DNA from: Bacteroidales bacterium
GTDB lineage: Bacteria > Bacteroidota > Bacteroidia > Bacteroidales > Muribaculaceae
NCBI GenBank assembly: GCA_019415705.1
Contig: DXYS01000091.1
Span: forward strand, 1 to 13,716
Length of the DNA: 13,716 nucleotides
Direction: 5' to 3'
Part shown: positions 1 through 7,004 of the stretch, piece by piece
Numbering within the stretch: the stretch's first letter is position 1
Layout of the letters: each line of letters opens with the position of its first letter
Program-made: the position numbers and the translations under genes
The notes under the pieces: model-generated
Seen by the model: only the letters and a program-made list of their open reading frames with translations
The model's database searches: none
Told to the model about the DNA's origin: nothing

Positions 1-135
1 TTAACACTCGATTCCATCTGTTTTAACAAATGCACCGGGATTTCGGATTGAGCCAGTCTTTCTCCGCTGCGCTACGAAAGCGCTGCGCGATTACGAGCCC
101 CCTTCCGCGGGGCCCTTCGAATCGCTCTAAAACGC

Positions 136-163
136 AAACAGGCAGCTTATTAGCTGCCTGTTT
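136..163 (-). terminator. Hairpin terminator after tRNA-Ser
   Basis: A perfect 12-bp inverted repeat (136-147 pairs with 152-163) closes a 4-nt loop. Read on the minus strand it begins 2 nt after the last base of tRNA-Ser and is followed by GCGTTTTAG, so the T-run is short and offset. Position and stem strength suggest a terminator or 3' processing boundary for the tRNA transcript; the weak U-tract lowers confidence in classical intrinsic termination. Confidence 0.65.
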
Positions 164-165
164 AG

Positions 166-250
166 CGGAGAGAGAGGGATTCGAACCCCCGGAGGTGTGA
201 CCCTCAACGGTTTTCAAGACCGCCGCAATCGACCACTCTGCCATCTCTCC
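166..250 (-). tRNA. tRNA-Ser (anticodon TGA)
   Basis: Read on the minus strand, the acceptor stem GGAGAGA pairs with TCTCTCC, followed by discriminator G. A D-arm (AGAGTGGTCGA), an anticodon loop containing CTTGAAA (anticodon TGA), a long variable arm typical of class II tRNAs, and a T-arm with GGTTCGAATCC are all readable. The length of 85 nt suits tRNA-Ser. CCA is not encoded. It decodes UCA and, by wobble, UCG serine codons. A strong promoter lies just upstream and a hairpin just downstream, so it looks like a single-gene transcription unit. Confidence 0.95.
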
Positions 251-266
251 TTTGGATTAGCGAGGG

Positions 267-297
267 CAAAGGTAGGTATAATTTTTGTATTATGCAA
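267..297 (-). promoter_or_regulatory. Bacteroidota-type promoter for tRNA-Ser
   Basis: On the minus strand a -33 TTG (295-297) is separated by exactly 20 nt from TACCTTTG (267-274), a perfect match to the Bacteroidota -7 consensus TAnnTTTG. Initiation about 7 nt downstream falls about 10 nt before the tRNA 5' end at 250, which is right for a short leader removed by RNase P. Confidence 0.85.
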
Positions 298-481
298 GTG
301 TATAATATATTTTTCATTTGCATAGTTTTATATCTACCTCTGTGTTTCAGTGCTTTAAGTCACAAAATATTTTAAAGTAAAAGTGTTAAACAGCACAGTC
401 TTGCAAAAATGACAGCTCGCCGGCACGGCGTCAGAAGTAATTTCGCGGTGTATTTCCTTTAATTTTAATCGTTTTAAAGCT

Positions 482-916
482 ATGAAAAGATTCACACATC
501 CAATCGATGAGATTATCGTGCATTGCACGGCCACGCGGCTGTCTCGTCCGTTAACAATCAATGATTTACGCGTCTGTCACCGTCAGCGCGGTTTTGACGA
601 TATAGGCTATCATTATGTCGTGATGCCTGACGGACATGTCGAAACGGGGCGTCCGGCGGACTATGTCGGAGCGCATTGTCTCGGCCACAACAGCCGCTCG
701 ATAGGCGTGGCTTACGTGGGAGGGTTAGATGAGAAGAGACGTCCTGCCGATACGCGCACCCCGCAGCAGCGCGAGGCTTTGGAGCGTCTGCTGCGCGAGC
801 TTGTCACGGCTCACCGCGGCGCACGCGTCTACGGTCATCGTGATTTCGCGGCGAAGGCTTGCCCGTGTTTCGATGCGGCGGCCGAGTACAGTCACCTCAG
901 CAACGGACAGTCATGA
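482..916 (+). CDS. N-acetylmuramoyl-L-alanine amidase, T7-lysozyme type (endolysin-like)
   Basis: A 144-residue Amidase_2 (PGRP-like) zinc amidase that should cleave the bond between N-acetylmuramic acid and L-alanine in peptidoglycan. The catalytic set of T7 lysozyme (H17, Y46, H122, K128, C130) appears with identical spacing as H14, Y43, H119, K125 and C127, within IIVHCTAT, GYHYVV, YGHRDF and KACPCF. There is no signal peptide, so it is made in the cytoplasm and needs a route to the wall, as phage endolysins do. The ATG at 482 starts the family-typical N-terminus. Its stop overlaps the ATG of the next gene (ATGA, 913-916), implying translational coupling. Amidases of this size are common in Bacteroidales prophage remnants and integrated elements. 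No phage structural gene or holin is visible here. The family call is firm; the lysis role is inferred. Confidence 0.9.
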   Translation: MKRFTHPIDEIIVHCTATRLSRPLTINDLRVCHRQRGFDDIGYHYVVMPDGHVETGRPADYVGAHCLGHNSRSIGVAYVGGLDEKRRPADTRTPQQREALERLLRELVTAHRGARVYGHRDFAAKACPCFDAAAEYSHLSNGQS

Positions 917-1374
917 TAAGCCGGTTTGTATTTGCCGCAGCCATGATGGCTGCAGTGGCCGCGACGCCGTCATGCGGCAGCCACAAGAGTGTCGAGAATA
1001 TGGCTGTAAAGACGCAACTCGACGCACGTTCGGCCGCAGAAACGCAGGCTGCGGTCAGACTGTCTGCGAAAGACTCGCACATGAGGGTCATCGAGAGACC
1101 TCACATCACCATCGCGACCGACAGCTCGCTGACAACGGTCACGGCCGACCGCATCACCGTCGCCTCCGACGACAGCATGACGCTGCGCGCAGTCAGCCGG
1201 GCGTCAGCGTCAGACACTGTCGCCACAAGGTCAGAAAGCAGCGGCGAGCGCACGTACAAACGCACACTCGGCCCCGCAGGTCAGAGACTCGCGCTTATAA
1301 TATCGCTGATGCTCAACTTTGCTCTGCTGGCTCCCCGTCTGCTATCATCGCGAGGAAGGTCTGCTCGTCGATGA
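913..1374 (+). CDS. Small lipoprotein with C-terminal membrane helix; candidate unimolecular spanin
   Basis: The ATG at 913 is chosen because it gives a clean lipoprotein signal: residues 1-20 are a short basic and hydrophobic leader ending ATPS before C21. A start at 859 in the same frame would put the signal internally and overlap the amidase much further. The 153-residue product then has a Ser/Thr/Val-rich, probably beta-forming middle (about 60-105), a hydrophobic helix at about 126-144 (LALIISLMLNFALLA) and a basic tail (SSRGRSARR). Lipid anchor at one end and membrane helix with positive-inside tail at the other is the topology of phage unimolecular spanins such as T1 gp11, which join inner and outer membranes during lysis. 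The adjacent amidase supports this. The lipobox is imperfect (T at -3). The last 20 codons lie antisense to the end of ligA. It could alternatively be an unrelated envelope protein. Confidence 0.75.
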   Translation: MISRFVFAAAMMAAVAATPSCGSHKSVENMAVKTQLDARSAAETQAAVRLSAKDSHMRVIERPHITIATDSSLTTVTADRITVASDDSMTLRAVSRASASDTVATRSESSGERTYKRTLGPAGQRLALIISLMLNFALLAPRLLSSRGRSARR

Positions 1375-3340
1375 CGGGTATGCCGAGCGCCTCGGCTTTC
1401 TGTAATTTGGCCGGTCCCATGTTGTCGCCGGCGAGGACATAGTCGGTCTTGCGCGAGATTGAGCCGACATTGCGGCCTCCGTTGGCCTCGATGAGTTCCT
1501 TGTAGCGCTCACGGCTGTTGAGCTGAAAGACACCGCTGATCACAAACGATTTGCCCCCGAGGCGGTCGGTGTGACCGGCGGTTTCTTCTTCAGGGATGGC
1601 GAGCTGCAGGCCTGCGAGGCGCAGACGCTCGACAGTGGCGCGGTTGGTGTCGACGGCGAAGTAGTCGATGATGCTGTCGGCGATGCGCGGTCCGACGTCT
1701 TCGATGCCCATAAGGGCCGTGCGGTCCATCTCCATCAGACGGTCGACAGAGCGCACCTGACGGGCGATGCGCTTGGCCGTGGTCTCGCCGACGAAAGGTA
1801 TGGAGAGGGCATAAAGCACGCGCTCAAAGGGCACGGCGAGCGATGCACGCAGGCCGTCGACGACACGTTCGGCGCTGCGCCGGCCGAAGCCTTCGAGGGT
1901 CATGAGGCGCTCGACGGTGAGGTCATAGAGGTCGGCTATATTCCTGACAAGTCCGGCGGCATAGAGGGCGGCGGCGGTCTCCTCGCCGATGCCGTCGATG
2001 TCCATCATGTGGCGGCCGACAAAGTGCTCGATGCGGCCGATAATCTGCGGCGGACAGTGCCAGCGGTCGGGGCATACCCACGCGGCCTCGCCCTCGACAC
2101 GCACAAGCGGAGCGCCGCATGCGGGGCAGTGAGATACGAACTCGACGGCTGTGGAGCCGGGCTGACGAGCGTCGAGGTCCACGCCGGTGATTTTGGGGAT
2201 GATTTCGCCGCCTTTCTCGACATAGAGCATGTCGTCGGTGTGGATGTCGAGCGTGCGCATGATGTCTTCGTTGTGGAGTGAGGCGCGCTTGACGATGGTG
2301 CCGCTGAGCAGGACGGGCTCGAGGTTGGCGACGGGGGTGATGATGCCCATGCGTCCGACGTCGAACGAGACGAAACGCAGGCGTGTGAGGGCGCGCTCGG
2401 CCTGAAATTTGTAGGCGATGGCCCAGCGGGGCGACTTGGCCGTAAAGCCGAGGTTGAGCTGCCGGCGGAGCGAGTTGACTTTGAAGACAAGGCCGTCAGT
2501 GGCCACGGGGAGCTCCTTGCGGGCGGTGTCCCAGTAATTGATATAGCGGTCGACCTCGTCGATGGAGTGCAGGCGCGTCATGGCGTCGGAGACCTTGAAG
2601 CCCCATTTGCGGGCCTCCATCATGTTGTCGTAATGGTTGTCGCAGGGCAGATTGTCGCCGAGCAGATAGTAGAAATAAGCGTCGAGTCCGCGCGCGGCGA
2701 CCTCGGCGGAGTTCTGCAGCTTGAGTGTGCCTGCGGCGGCGTTGCGGGGGTTGGCGAAGAGGGGCTCCTCGTTGTAGGCTCGCTCGGCATTGAGGCGCTC
2801 GAACGATGTCCACGGAAGGACGATTTCGCCACGTATCTCGAAGAAGTCGGGCCAGCCCTCGCCGCGGAGCTCGAGGGGTATGGAGCGTATGGTAGCGACA
2901 TTGTCGGTGACCACGTCGCCTTTCTCGCCGTCGCCTCGCGTGACGGCGCGCAGCAGACGTCCGTGCTCGTAGATGAGCGAGATGCCGGTGCCGTCAAATT
3001 TCATCTCGCCGACGATTGTCGGCTGCTGCCCCGAGAGAGCTGACTCTGTGCGATGTACCCACCGGTCGACCTCATCGATCGAGTAGGTGTTGCCGAGTGA
3101 GAGCATCGGATAGATATGCGCGGCCTGTGTGAAGCCTTTGGTGATGTCTGAGCCGACGCGGTGAGTGGGCGAGTAAGGGTCGTCATACTCGGGATGCTCG
3201 CGCTCGAGCTGCTCCAGCTGTTTGAGCATAATATCAAAATCGCGGTCGGAGATTTCGGGCGCGTTAAGCACGTAGTAGTTGTGATTGTGGCGGTTAAGCT
3301 CCGCACGCAGCGTGTCAATCTGCTGTTTTATGGGGTCCAT
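1313..3340 (-). CDS. ligA: NAD-dependent DNA ligase LigA
   Basis: A full-length 675-residue bacterial DNA ligase that seals nicks using NAD+ in replication and repair. Domains in order: Ia NMN-binding region (about 1-75, with the NYYVLNAPEISDRDFD motif), adenylation domain with nucleophile K114 in the KFDG motif and the later TDGLVFKV motif (281-288), OB fold (about 320-400), zinc finger with C405, C408, C423 and C429, helix-hairpin-helix repeats (about 445-585), and a C-terminal BRCT domain (about 595-668). All catalytic motifs are intact. It lies 66 bp downstream of the EamA gene on the same strand with no evident promoter between them, so co-transcription is likely. Its last 62 bp overlap the convergent lipoprotein gene. 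Start ATG at 3338-3340 gives the usual N-terminus. Confidence 0.98.
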   Translation of the reverse strand: MDPIKQQIDTLRAELNRHNHNYYVLNAPEISDRDFDIMLKQLEQLEREHPEYDDPYSPTHRVGSDITKGFTQAAHIYPMLSLGNTYSIDEVDRWVHRTESALSGQQPTIVGEMKFDGTGISLIYEHGRLLRAVTRGDGEKGDVVTDNVATIRSIPLELRGEGWPDFFEIRGEIVLPWTSFERLNAERAYNEEPLFANPRNAAAGTLKLQNSAEVAARGLDAYFYYLLGDNLPCDNHYDNMMEARKWGFKVSDAMTRLHSIDEVDRYINYWDTARKELPVATDGLVFKVNSLRRQLNLGFTAKSPRWAIAYKFQAERALTRLRFVSFDVGRMGIITPVANLEPVLLSGTIVKRASLHNEDIMRTLDIHTDDMLYVEKGGEIIPKITGVDLDARQPGSTAVEFVSHCPACGAPLVRVEGEAAWVCPDRWHCPPQIIGRIEHFVGRHMMDIDGIGEETAAALYAAGLVRNIADLYDLTVERLMTLEGFGRRSAERVVDGLRASLAVPFERVLYALSIPFVGETTAKRIARQVRSVDRLMEMDRTALMGIEDVGPRIADSIIDYFAVDTNRATVERLRLAGLQLAIPEEETAGHTDRLGGKSFVISGVFQLNSRERYKELIEANGGRNVGSISRKTDYVLAGDNMGPAKLQKAEALGIPVIDEQTFLAMIADGEPAEQS

Positions 3341-3354
3341 GATTATCAGTGGGT

Positions 3355-3399
3355 AAGGTCTTTAGGGTCTATAGGGGCTTTAAGGTCTTTAACGACTTT
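3355..3399. repeat. Five-unit degenerate 9-bp tandem repeat
   Basis: Five consecutive 9-bp units fill most of the EamA-ligA gap: AAGGTCTTT, AGGGTCTAT, AGGGGCTTT, AAGGTCTTT and AACGACTTT. Units 1 and 4 are identical; the others differ from them at two or three positions. No coding or promoter role is visible. It lies inside the probable EamA-ligA transcript. Confidence 0.8.
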
Positions 3400-3406
3400 A
3401 GCAGGA

Positions 3407-4342
3407 TTAATGTTTACGGTGTCTGAGTGAGGGGAACATGCGGCGGATGCGCAGCAGGGCGGTGGGGACGTTGTCGCCGGCGATGACGGTGGTGACTGCG
3501 CCGAGCACGAGGACGAGACCGACTATCTGACGCGGCGTCAGCACTTCGCCGAAGACCATCACTCCGATAGCCACGGCGGTCACCGGCTCGAAAACGCCGA
3601 GGATGGCTGCGGCCGTTGAGCCTATCTCTTTGATGGCCACATTAGTGAGGCTGAACGACAGGACGGTCGGGAAGAAGGCAAGTCCGGCCACACAACCCCA
3701 CTGCAAAAGGGTGTGAGGCACGACAAAGCAGCCGTCAGCCACGGCTCCGCCGGCGAAGATGACGATGCCGAAGAGCAGGACGTAGAAGGTGAGCTGCAGC
3801 GTGGGCATGCCGCGTATGGCGGCTATGCGGTTGACGGCCACGATGTAGACCGCGTAGGCCAGCGAGGAGCCGATGACCCACATCAGGCCGGGGATGCTGA
3901 CGGTGACGCCGCCCGAGGTGCGGCAGAGCAGCCATATGCCTGTCATGGCAAGCATGAGGCACACGATGACGCGCATCGTCAGGCGCTCGCGGAAGAAAGC
4001 CATCATGATGAGGGCGACCATAAGCGGATAGACAAAGAGCAGCGTCGAGGCGACGGAGGCGTCCATGTAGCGGTAACTGGCGAAGAGCCCGAACGACGAG
4101 AAGCCCATCAGCAGGCCGAGGGCAACGAGGGGCAGCAGCTGCGGCCGGCTGATTGACAGGCCGCGGCCGCGCAGGGCGAGCATGGCCCAAATCATGGGCA
4201 GCCCGGCGAGGTAGCGCCAGAAGAGCACCGAGTTGACATCCATGCCCGTGGCGTAGAGCGGCAGCGCGAACAGCGGATTGGTGCCGTATGTGGCGGCGGC
4301 GAGCACGCCGAGCGCATAACCTTTAACCTTAGCTTTATTCAT
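3407..4342 (-). CDS. EamA/DMT-superfamily transporter
   Basis: A 311-residue integral membrane protein with about ten hydrophobic helices in two similar halves (about 8-140 and 150-290), the arrangement of two EamA domains in drug/metabolite transporters. Family hallmarks are visible: an N-terminal helix with GVLAAATYGTNPLFA, the end of repeat one with SYRYMDASVASTLLFVYPL, and the end of repeat two with ILGVFEPVTAVAIGVMVFGE (about 247-266). Substrate cannot be deduced; relatives export amino acids, nucleosides or metabolites across the inner membrane. A basic tail (LRIRRMFPSLRHRKH) is probably cytoplasmic. It is first in a probable two-gene transcript with ligA and diverges from the DsbD-domain gene across a symmetric promoter region. 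Confidence 0.9.
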   Translation of the reverse strand: MNKAKVKGYALGVLAAATYGTNPLFALPLYATGMDVNSVLFWRYLAGLPMIWAMLALRGRGLSISRPQLLPLVALGLLMGFSSFGLFASYRYMDASVASTLLFVYPLMVALIMMAFFRERLTMRVIVCLMLAMTGIWLLCRTSGGVTVSIPGLMWVIGSSLAYAVYIVAVNRIAAIRGMPTLQLTFYVLLFGIVIFAGGAVADGCFVVPHTLLQWGCVAGLAFFPTVLSFSLTNVAIKEIGSTAAAILGVFEPVTAVAIGVMVFGEVLTPRQIVGLVLVLGAVTTVIAGDNVPTALLRIRRMFPSLRHRKH

Positions 4343-4379
4343 AATAAATCATAACACGGGCCGCAAGCCCATGCGACTG

Positions 4380-4387
4380 CAAATTTA
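4380..4387 (-). promoter_or_regulatory. -7 box for the EamA-ligA transcript
   Basis: On the minus strand this reads TAAATTTG, a perfect TAnnTTTG -7 element 37 nt upstream of the EamA start codon. I see no good -33 TTG at the usual 19-21 nt spacing, so an activator or a relaxed -33 is possible. It is one arm of a 9-bp perfect inverted repeat whose other arm is the divergent promoter's -7 box. Confidence 0.6.
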
Positions 4388-4401
4388 ATCAGAATTTTTT
4401 G

Positions 4402-4409
4402 TAAATTTG
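4402..4409 (+). promoter_or_regulatory. -7 box for the DsbD-domain gene and dsbD
   Basis: TAAATTTG matches TAnnTTTG exactly and would start transcription near 4416, giving a leader of about 30 nt before the ATG at 4448. The -33 position holds only CTG (4377-4379). It mirrors the divergent -7 box at 4380-4387. Confidence 0.65.
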
Positions 4410-4447
4410 CATTTCAAAGACGTACACATTAGTACAAAACCATACAT

Positions 4448-4933
4448 ATGAAAAAGCTCATCTCATTATTTCTGATTGCAATCGCATTTGCCTTCGCGGC
4501 CTCGGCACAGACGCCCGTGCGCTGGCGCACATCCATCTCCATGACCTCGCCGACCGAGGGTGTCATCACCTGCAAGGCCCTGATTTCGACCGGCTGGCAC
4601 CTCTACGGTCTCGAAATGCCGCAGGGAGGTCCGCGCCCGACCACATTTGACTTTTCGGGCTGCCGCGGCGTCAACATCGAGGGCAAAGTGACCCCGTCGA
4701 CCGCGCCCATCGAGCAGATGGACCCGCTTTTCGGCAAAACGCTGTCGTGGTGGGACCGCAACGTGTCGTTCAGCGTGCCTTTCAAAGTCACTGACCGCAA
4801 AGAGGCCGCCGTCAAGATTATCATCGGCTATATGTGCTGCAACGGCGGCTCATGCACCCCTCCGCGCAGCGAGAGCGTGACCATACCCATCCCCGAATAC
4901 AACCCCAACCAACTGTCAACCAAAAAGAAATGA
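4448..4933 (+). CDS. Secreted stand-alone DsbD N-terminal-domain protein
   Basis: A 161-residue protein with a clear signal peptide (MKK, hydrophobic stretch, cleavage after ASA, mature from Q21), so it is periplasmic. The mature part is one immunoglobulin-like DsbD N-terminal (DsbC-type) domain. It shares GWHLYGLEMP, a PTTF motif and the C-terminal YMCCNGGSCTPP block with residues 61-156 of the next gene. Cysteines C130, C131 and C136 surround the position of the redox pair that, in E. coli nDsbD, passes electrons to periplasmic partners; C42 and C72 are extra. Likely role: a thiol relay or partner for DsbD, or a domain with a private client. It overlaps dsbD by 4 nt (ATGA), implying coupled translation. 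The domain call is firm; the exact role is inferred. Confidence 0.88.
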   Translation: MKKLISLFLIAIAFAFAASAQTPVRWRTSISMTSPTEGVITCKALISTGWHLYGLEMPQGGPRPTTFDFSGCRGVNIEGKVTPSTAPIEQMDPLFGKTLSWWDRNVSFSVPFKVTDRKEAAVKIIIGYMCCNGGSCTPPRSESVTIPIPEYNPNQLSTKKK

Positions 4934-6936
4934 GACTCATCGGACGACTCATGTCTGCGGCCCTAAAGGCGGTGGCCGCAGTGATGCTTGCCGCCTTCAT
5001 GCCGCACGGTCTTGCCGCGGCTCCGCCAACCAACGTCACATGGACCAACTCTGTCGAGCAGACCGCCGACAATGAAATCACCGTCAGCTGGCAGGCCGAC
5101 ATCGCCGACGGCTGGCATATCTACGGACTCGAGATGCCCGACCTGCCCGACACGCCGCTGCCGCAGCCGACCACATTCGAGGTGACGGCGAGCGAGGGTC
5201 TCACGCCTGCGGGCAAGGTCGAGTCGTCAGTGCCTATTGAGATGCATTATGACGATGTGCTCAAGCTCAATCTGCCGTGGGTCAGCGGCAAGGTGACTTT
5301 CAGCCAGAAATATACCGTGGCCGCGGGCGTCAAGGGCGCCAAGGTCAGCGGCACGATACGCTATATGGCCTGCAACAACAGCGCCTGCACGCCTCCGGCC
5401 CGCGAGAAATTCGAGCTCACTTGGGGTGATTCGGCCCCGGCTGCTGCGGCGCCCGAAGCCGCTCCGTCGCCTGCGGCCGAGGTCGAGGGCAAATCGGTGC
5501 TCGGACAGCACGATGTCAGCCGGTGGTGGGAGCCTGTCAAGGCCGAGTCACAGGGCGTCGAGACACATTCGAGCCTGCCGGCCATCTTCATTTTCGGCTT
5601 TCTCGGCGGCCTTTTAGCGCTGCTGACGCCGTGCGTGTGGCCGATGATACCGATGACCGTGAGCTTCTTTCTCAAACGCGGCAAGAGCCGCCGGCGCGCT
5701 GTTGGCGACTCGGTCATCTATGCTCTGAGCATCATCCTGATATATCTCGTCATGGGCATCGCGCTGACGCTGATTTTCGGCGCGGGCAAGCTCAACGAGA
5801 TTGCCACGGGCGCGGTGTTCAACCTGATATTCTTCGCACTGCTTGTGGTGTTTGCCATCTCGTTTTTCGGCGCGTTTGACATCAAGCTGCCGTCGCGGTG
5901 GTCAAACCGCATCGACAGCAAGGCCGAGTCGACCACGGGCATAATCAGCATCTTCTTCATGGCCTTTACGTTAGTGCTGGTGTCGTTCTCGTGCACGGGC
6001 CCCATCATAGGCACTCTGCTCGTCGAGGCCGCCTCTGAGGCGAGCATCCTCGGCCCGGCCATCGGCATGGGCGGTTTCGCGCTCGGCCTGGCGCTTCCGT
6101 TCGGACTCTTCGCCTTCTTCCCGTCGCTGCTCAAGGAGATGCCGCGCTCGGGCGGATGGCTAAACTCGGTCAAGGTCGTCTTGGGCTTCATCGAGCTGAT
6201 ACTGTCGCTTAAATTCCTGTCAGTGGCCGATTTGGCCTACGGCTGGCGCATCCTCGACCGCGAGGTGTTCTTGTCGATATGGATTGTGCTCTTCGTGCTG
6301 CTCGGACTCTATCTGTTAGGCAAACTGCGATTCTCGCATGACTCGGAGTCACGCCACACGTCGGTCGGCGGCTTCTTTATGGCCGTGGCGTCGCTGTCGT
6401 TTGCGGTGTATCTCGTGCCGGGTCTGTGGGGCGCACCGCTCAAGGCCATCAGCGCGTTCGCTCCGCCGCTGACGACTCAGGACTTCAACCTCTACGGCGG
6501 CACGTTCCGCGAGTTCCACGACTATGACGAGGGCATGAGCTATGCCGCCGAAAACAATCTGCCGGTGCTCGTCGACTTCTCGGGCTATGCCTGTGTCAAC
6601 TGTCGCAAGATGGAGGGTGCCGTGTTTGACACCGACCGCGTGCGTCAGGTCATCGAGAACGGTTTTGTGCTCATCAAGCTGATGGTCGACGAGAAGACTC
6701 CGTTAGAGCACCCGCTGACTGTCGAGGAGTATGGCTCGGAGACCGTCTTGGAGACCGTCGGCGACCGCTGGAGCTATCTGCAGCGCCATAAGTTCGGCAT
6801 CAACTCACAGCCCTACTATGTGATGCTCGACAACGACGGTCAGCCGCTCGGGGCGGCCCGGGTCTACGACGAGAACGTCGACGCTTTTGTCGAGTGGCTC
6901 AACGAGGGCGCCGAGGTCTACGCATCACGCCGATGA
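4930..6936 (+). CDS. dsbD: Thiol:disulfide interchange protein DsbD
   Basis: A 668-residue protein that carries electrons from cytoplasmic thioredoxin across the inner membrane to periplasmic disulfide-handling proteins. I place the start at the ATG overlapping the preceding stop because it opens a proper signal peptide (about 1-30); in-frame ATGs further upstream lie inside the previous gene. Order: N-terminal domain (about 33-166) with C148 and C153; an Ala/Pro-rich linker (168-185); a membrane domain of about eight helices (about 217-510) with C235 in LTPCVWPMIP and C355 in SCTGPIIG; and a C-terminal thioredoxin-like domain (about 530-665) with the CVNC pair C555/C558. All three cysteine pairs are present. 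The N-domain pair is spaced C-x4-C rather than the C-x5-C I recall for E. coli. Length is somewhat longer than E. coli DsbD. Confidence 0.95.
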   Translation: MRLIGRLMSAALKAVAAVMLAAFMPHGLAAAPPTNVTWTNSVEQTADNEITVSWQADIADGWHIYGLEMPDLPDTPLPQPTTFEVTASEGLTPAGKVESSVPIEMHYDDVLKLNLPWVSGKVTFSQKYTVAAGVKGAKVSGTIRYMACNNSACTPPAREKFELTWGDSAPAAAAPEAAPSPAAEVEGKSVLGQHDVSRWWEPVKAESQGVETHSSLPAIFIFGFLGGLLALLTPCVWPMIPMTVSFFLKRGKSRRRAVGDSVIYALSIILIYLVMGIALTLIFGAGKLNEIATGAVFNLIFFALLVVFAISFFGAFDIKLPSRWSNRIDSKAESTTGIISIFFMAFTLVLVSFSCTGPIIGTLLVEAASEASILGPAIGMGGFALGLALPFGLFAFFPSLLKEMPRSGGWLNSVKVVLGFIELILSLKFLSVADLAYGWRILDREVFLSIWIVLFVLLGLYLLGKLRFSHDSESRHTSVGGFFMAVASLSFAVYLVPGLWGAPLKAISAFAPPLTTQDFNLYGGTFREFHDYDEGMSYAAENNLPVLVDFSGYACVNCRKMEGAVFDTDRVRQVIENGFVLIKLMVDEKTPLEHPLTVEEYGSETVLETVGDRWSYLQRHKFGINSQPYYVMLDNDGQPLGAARVYDENVDAFVEWLNEGAEVYASRR

Positions 6937-6976
6937 TGCATTTGTATAGTGCAGTATGCATTTGTATGCATTAGTA
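6937..6976. repeat. Degenerate 10-bp tandem repeat between dsbD and mazG
   Basis: Four 10-bp units follow the dsbD stop directly: TGCATTTGTA, TAGTGCAGTA, TGCATTTGTA and TGCATTAGTA. Units 1 and 3 are identical. The AT-rich tract continues to the mazG start at 7005 without a clear TAnnTTTG promoter, so mazG may be read from the dsbD transcript or from an unrecognised promoter here. Confidence 0.65.
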
Positions 6977-7004
6977 TAGATAACTATAGTATAAGTAATA
7001 CGTT

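Noticed and set aside
23..244. 73-residue open frame on the minus strand
   Set aside because: It runs through tRNA-Ser and its hairpin; no recognisable protein features.
1571..2281. 236-residue plus-strand frame opposite ligA
   Set aside because: A shadow frame caused by the GC-rich codon use of ligA; composition is low-complexity Asp/Gly/Val/Ala with no domain.
4834..4929. In-frame upstream start adding 32 residues to DsbD
   Set aside because: It lies inside the preceding gene and would bury the signal peptide; the coupled ATG at 4930 gives a proper leader.
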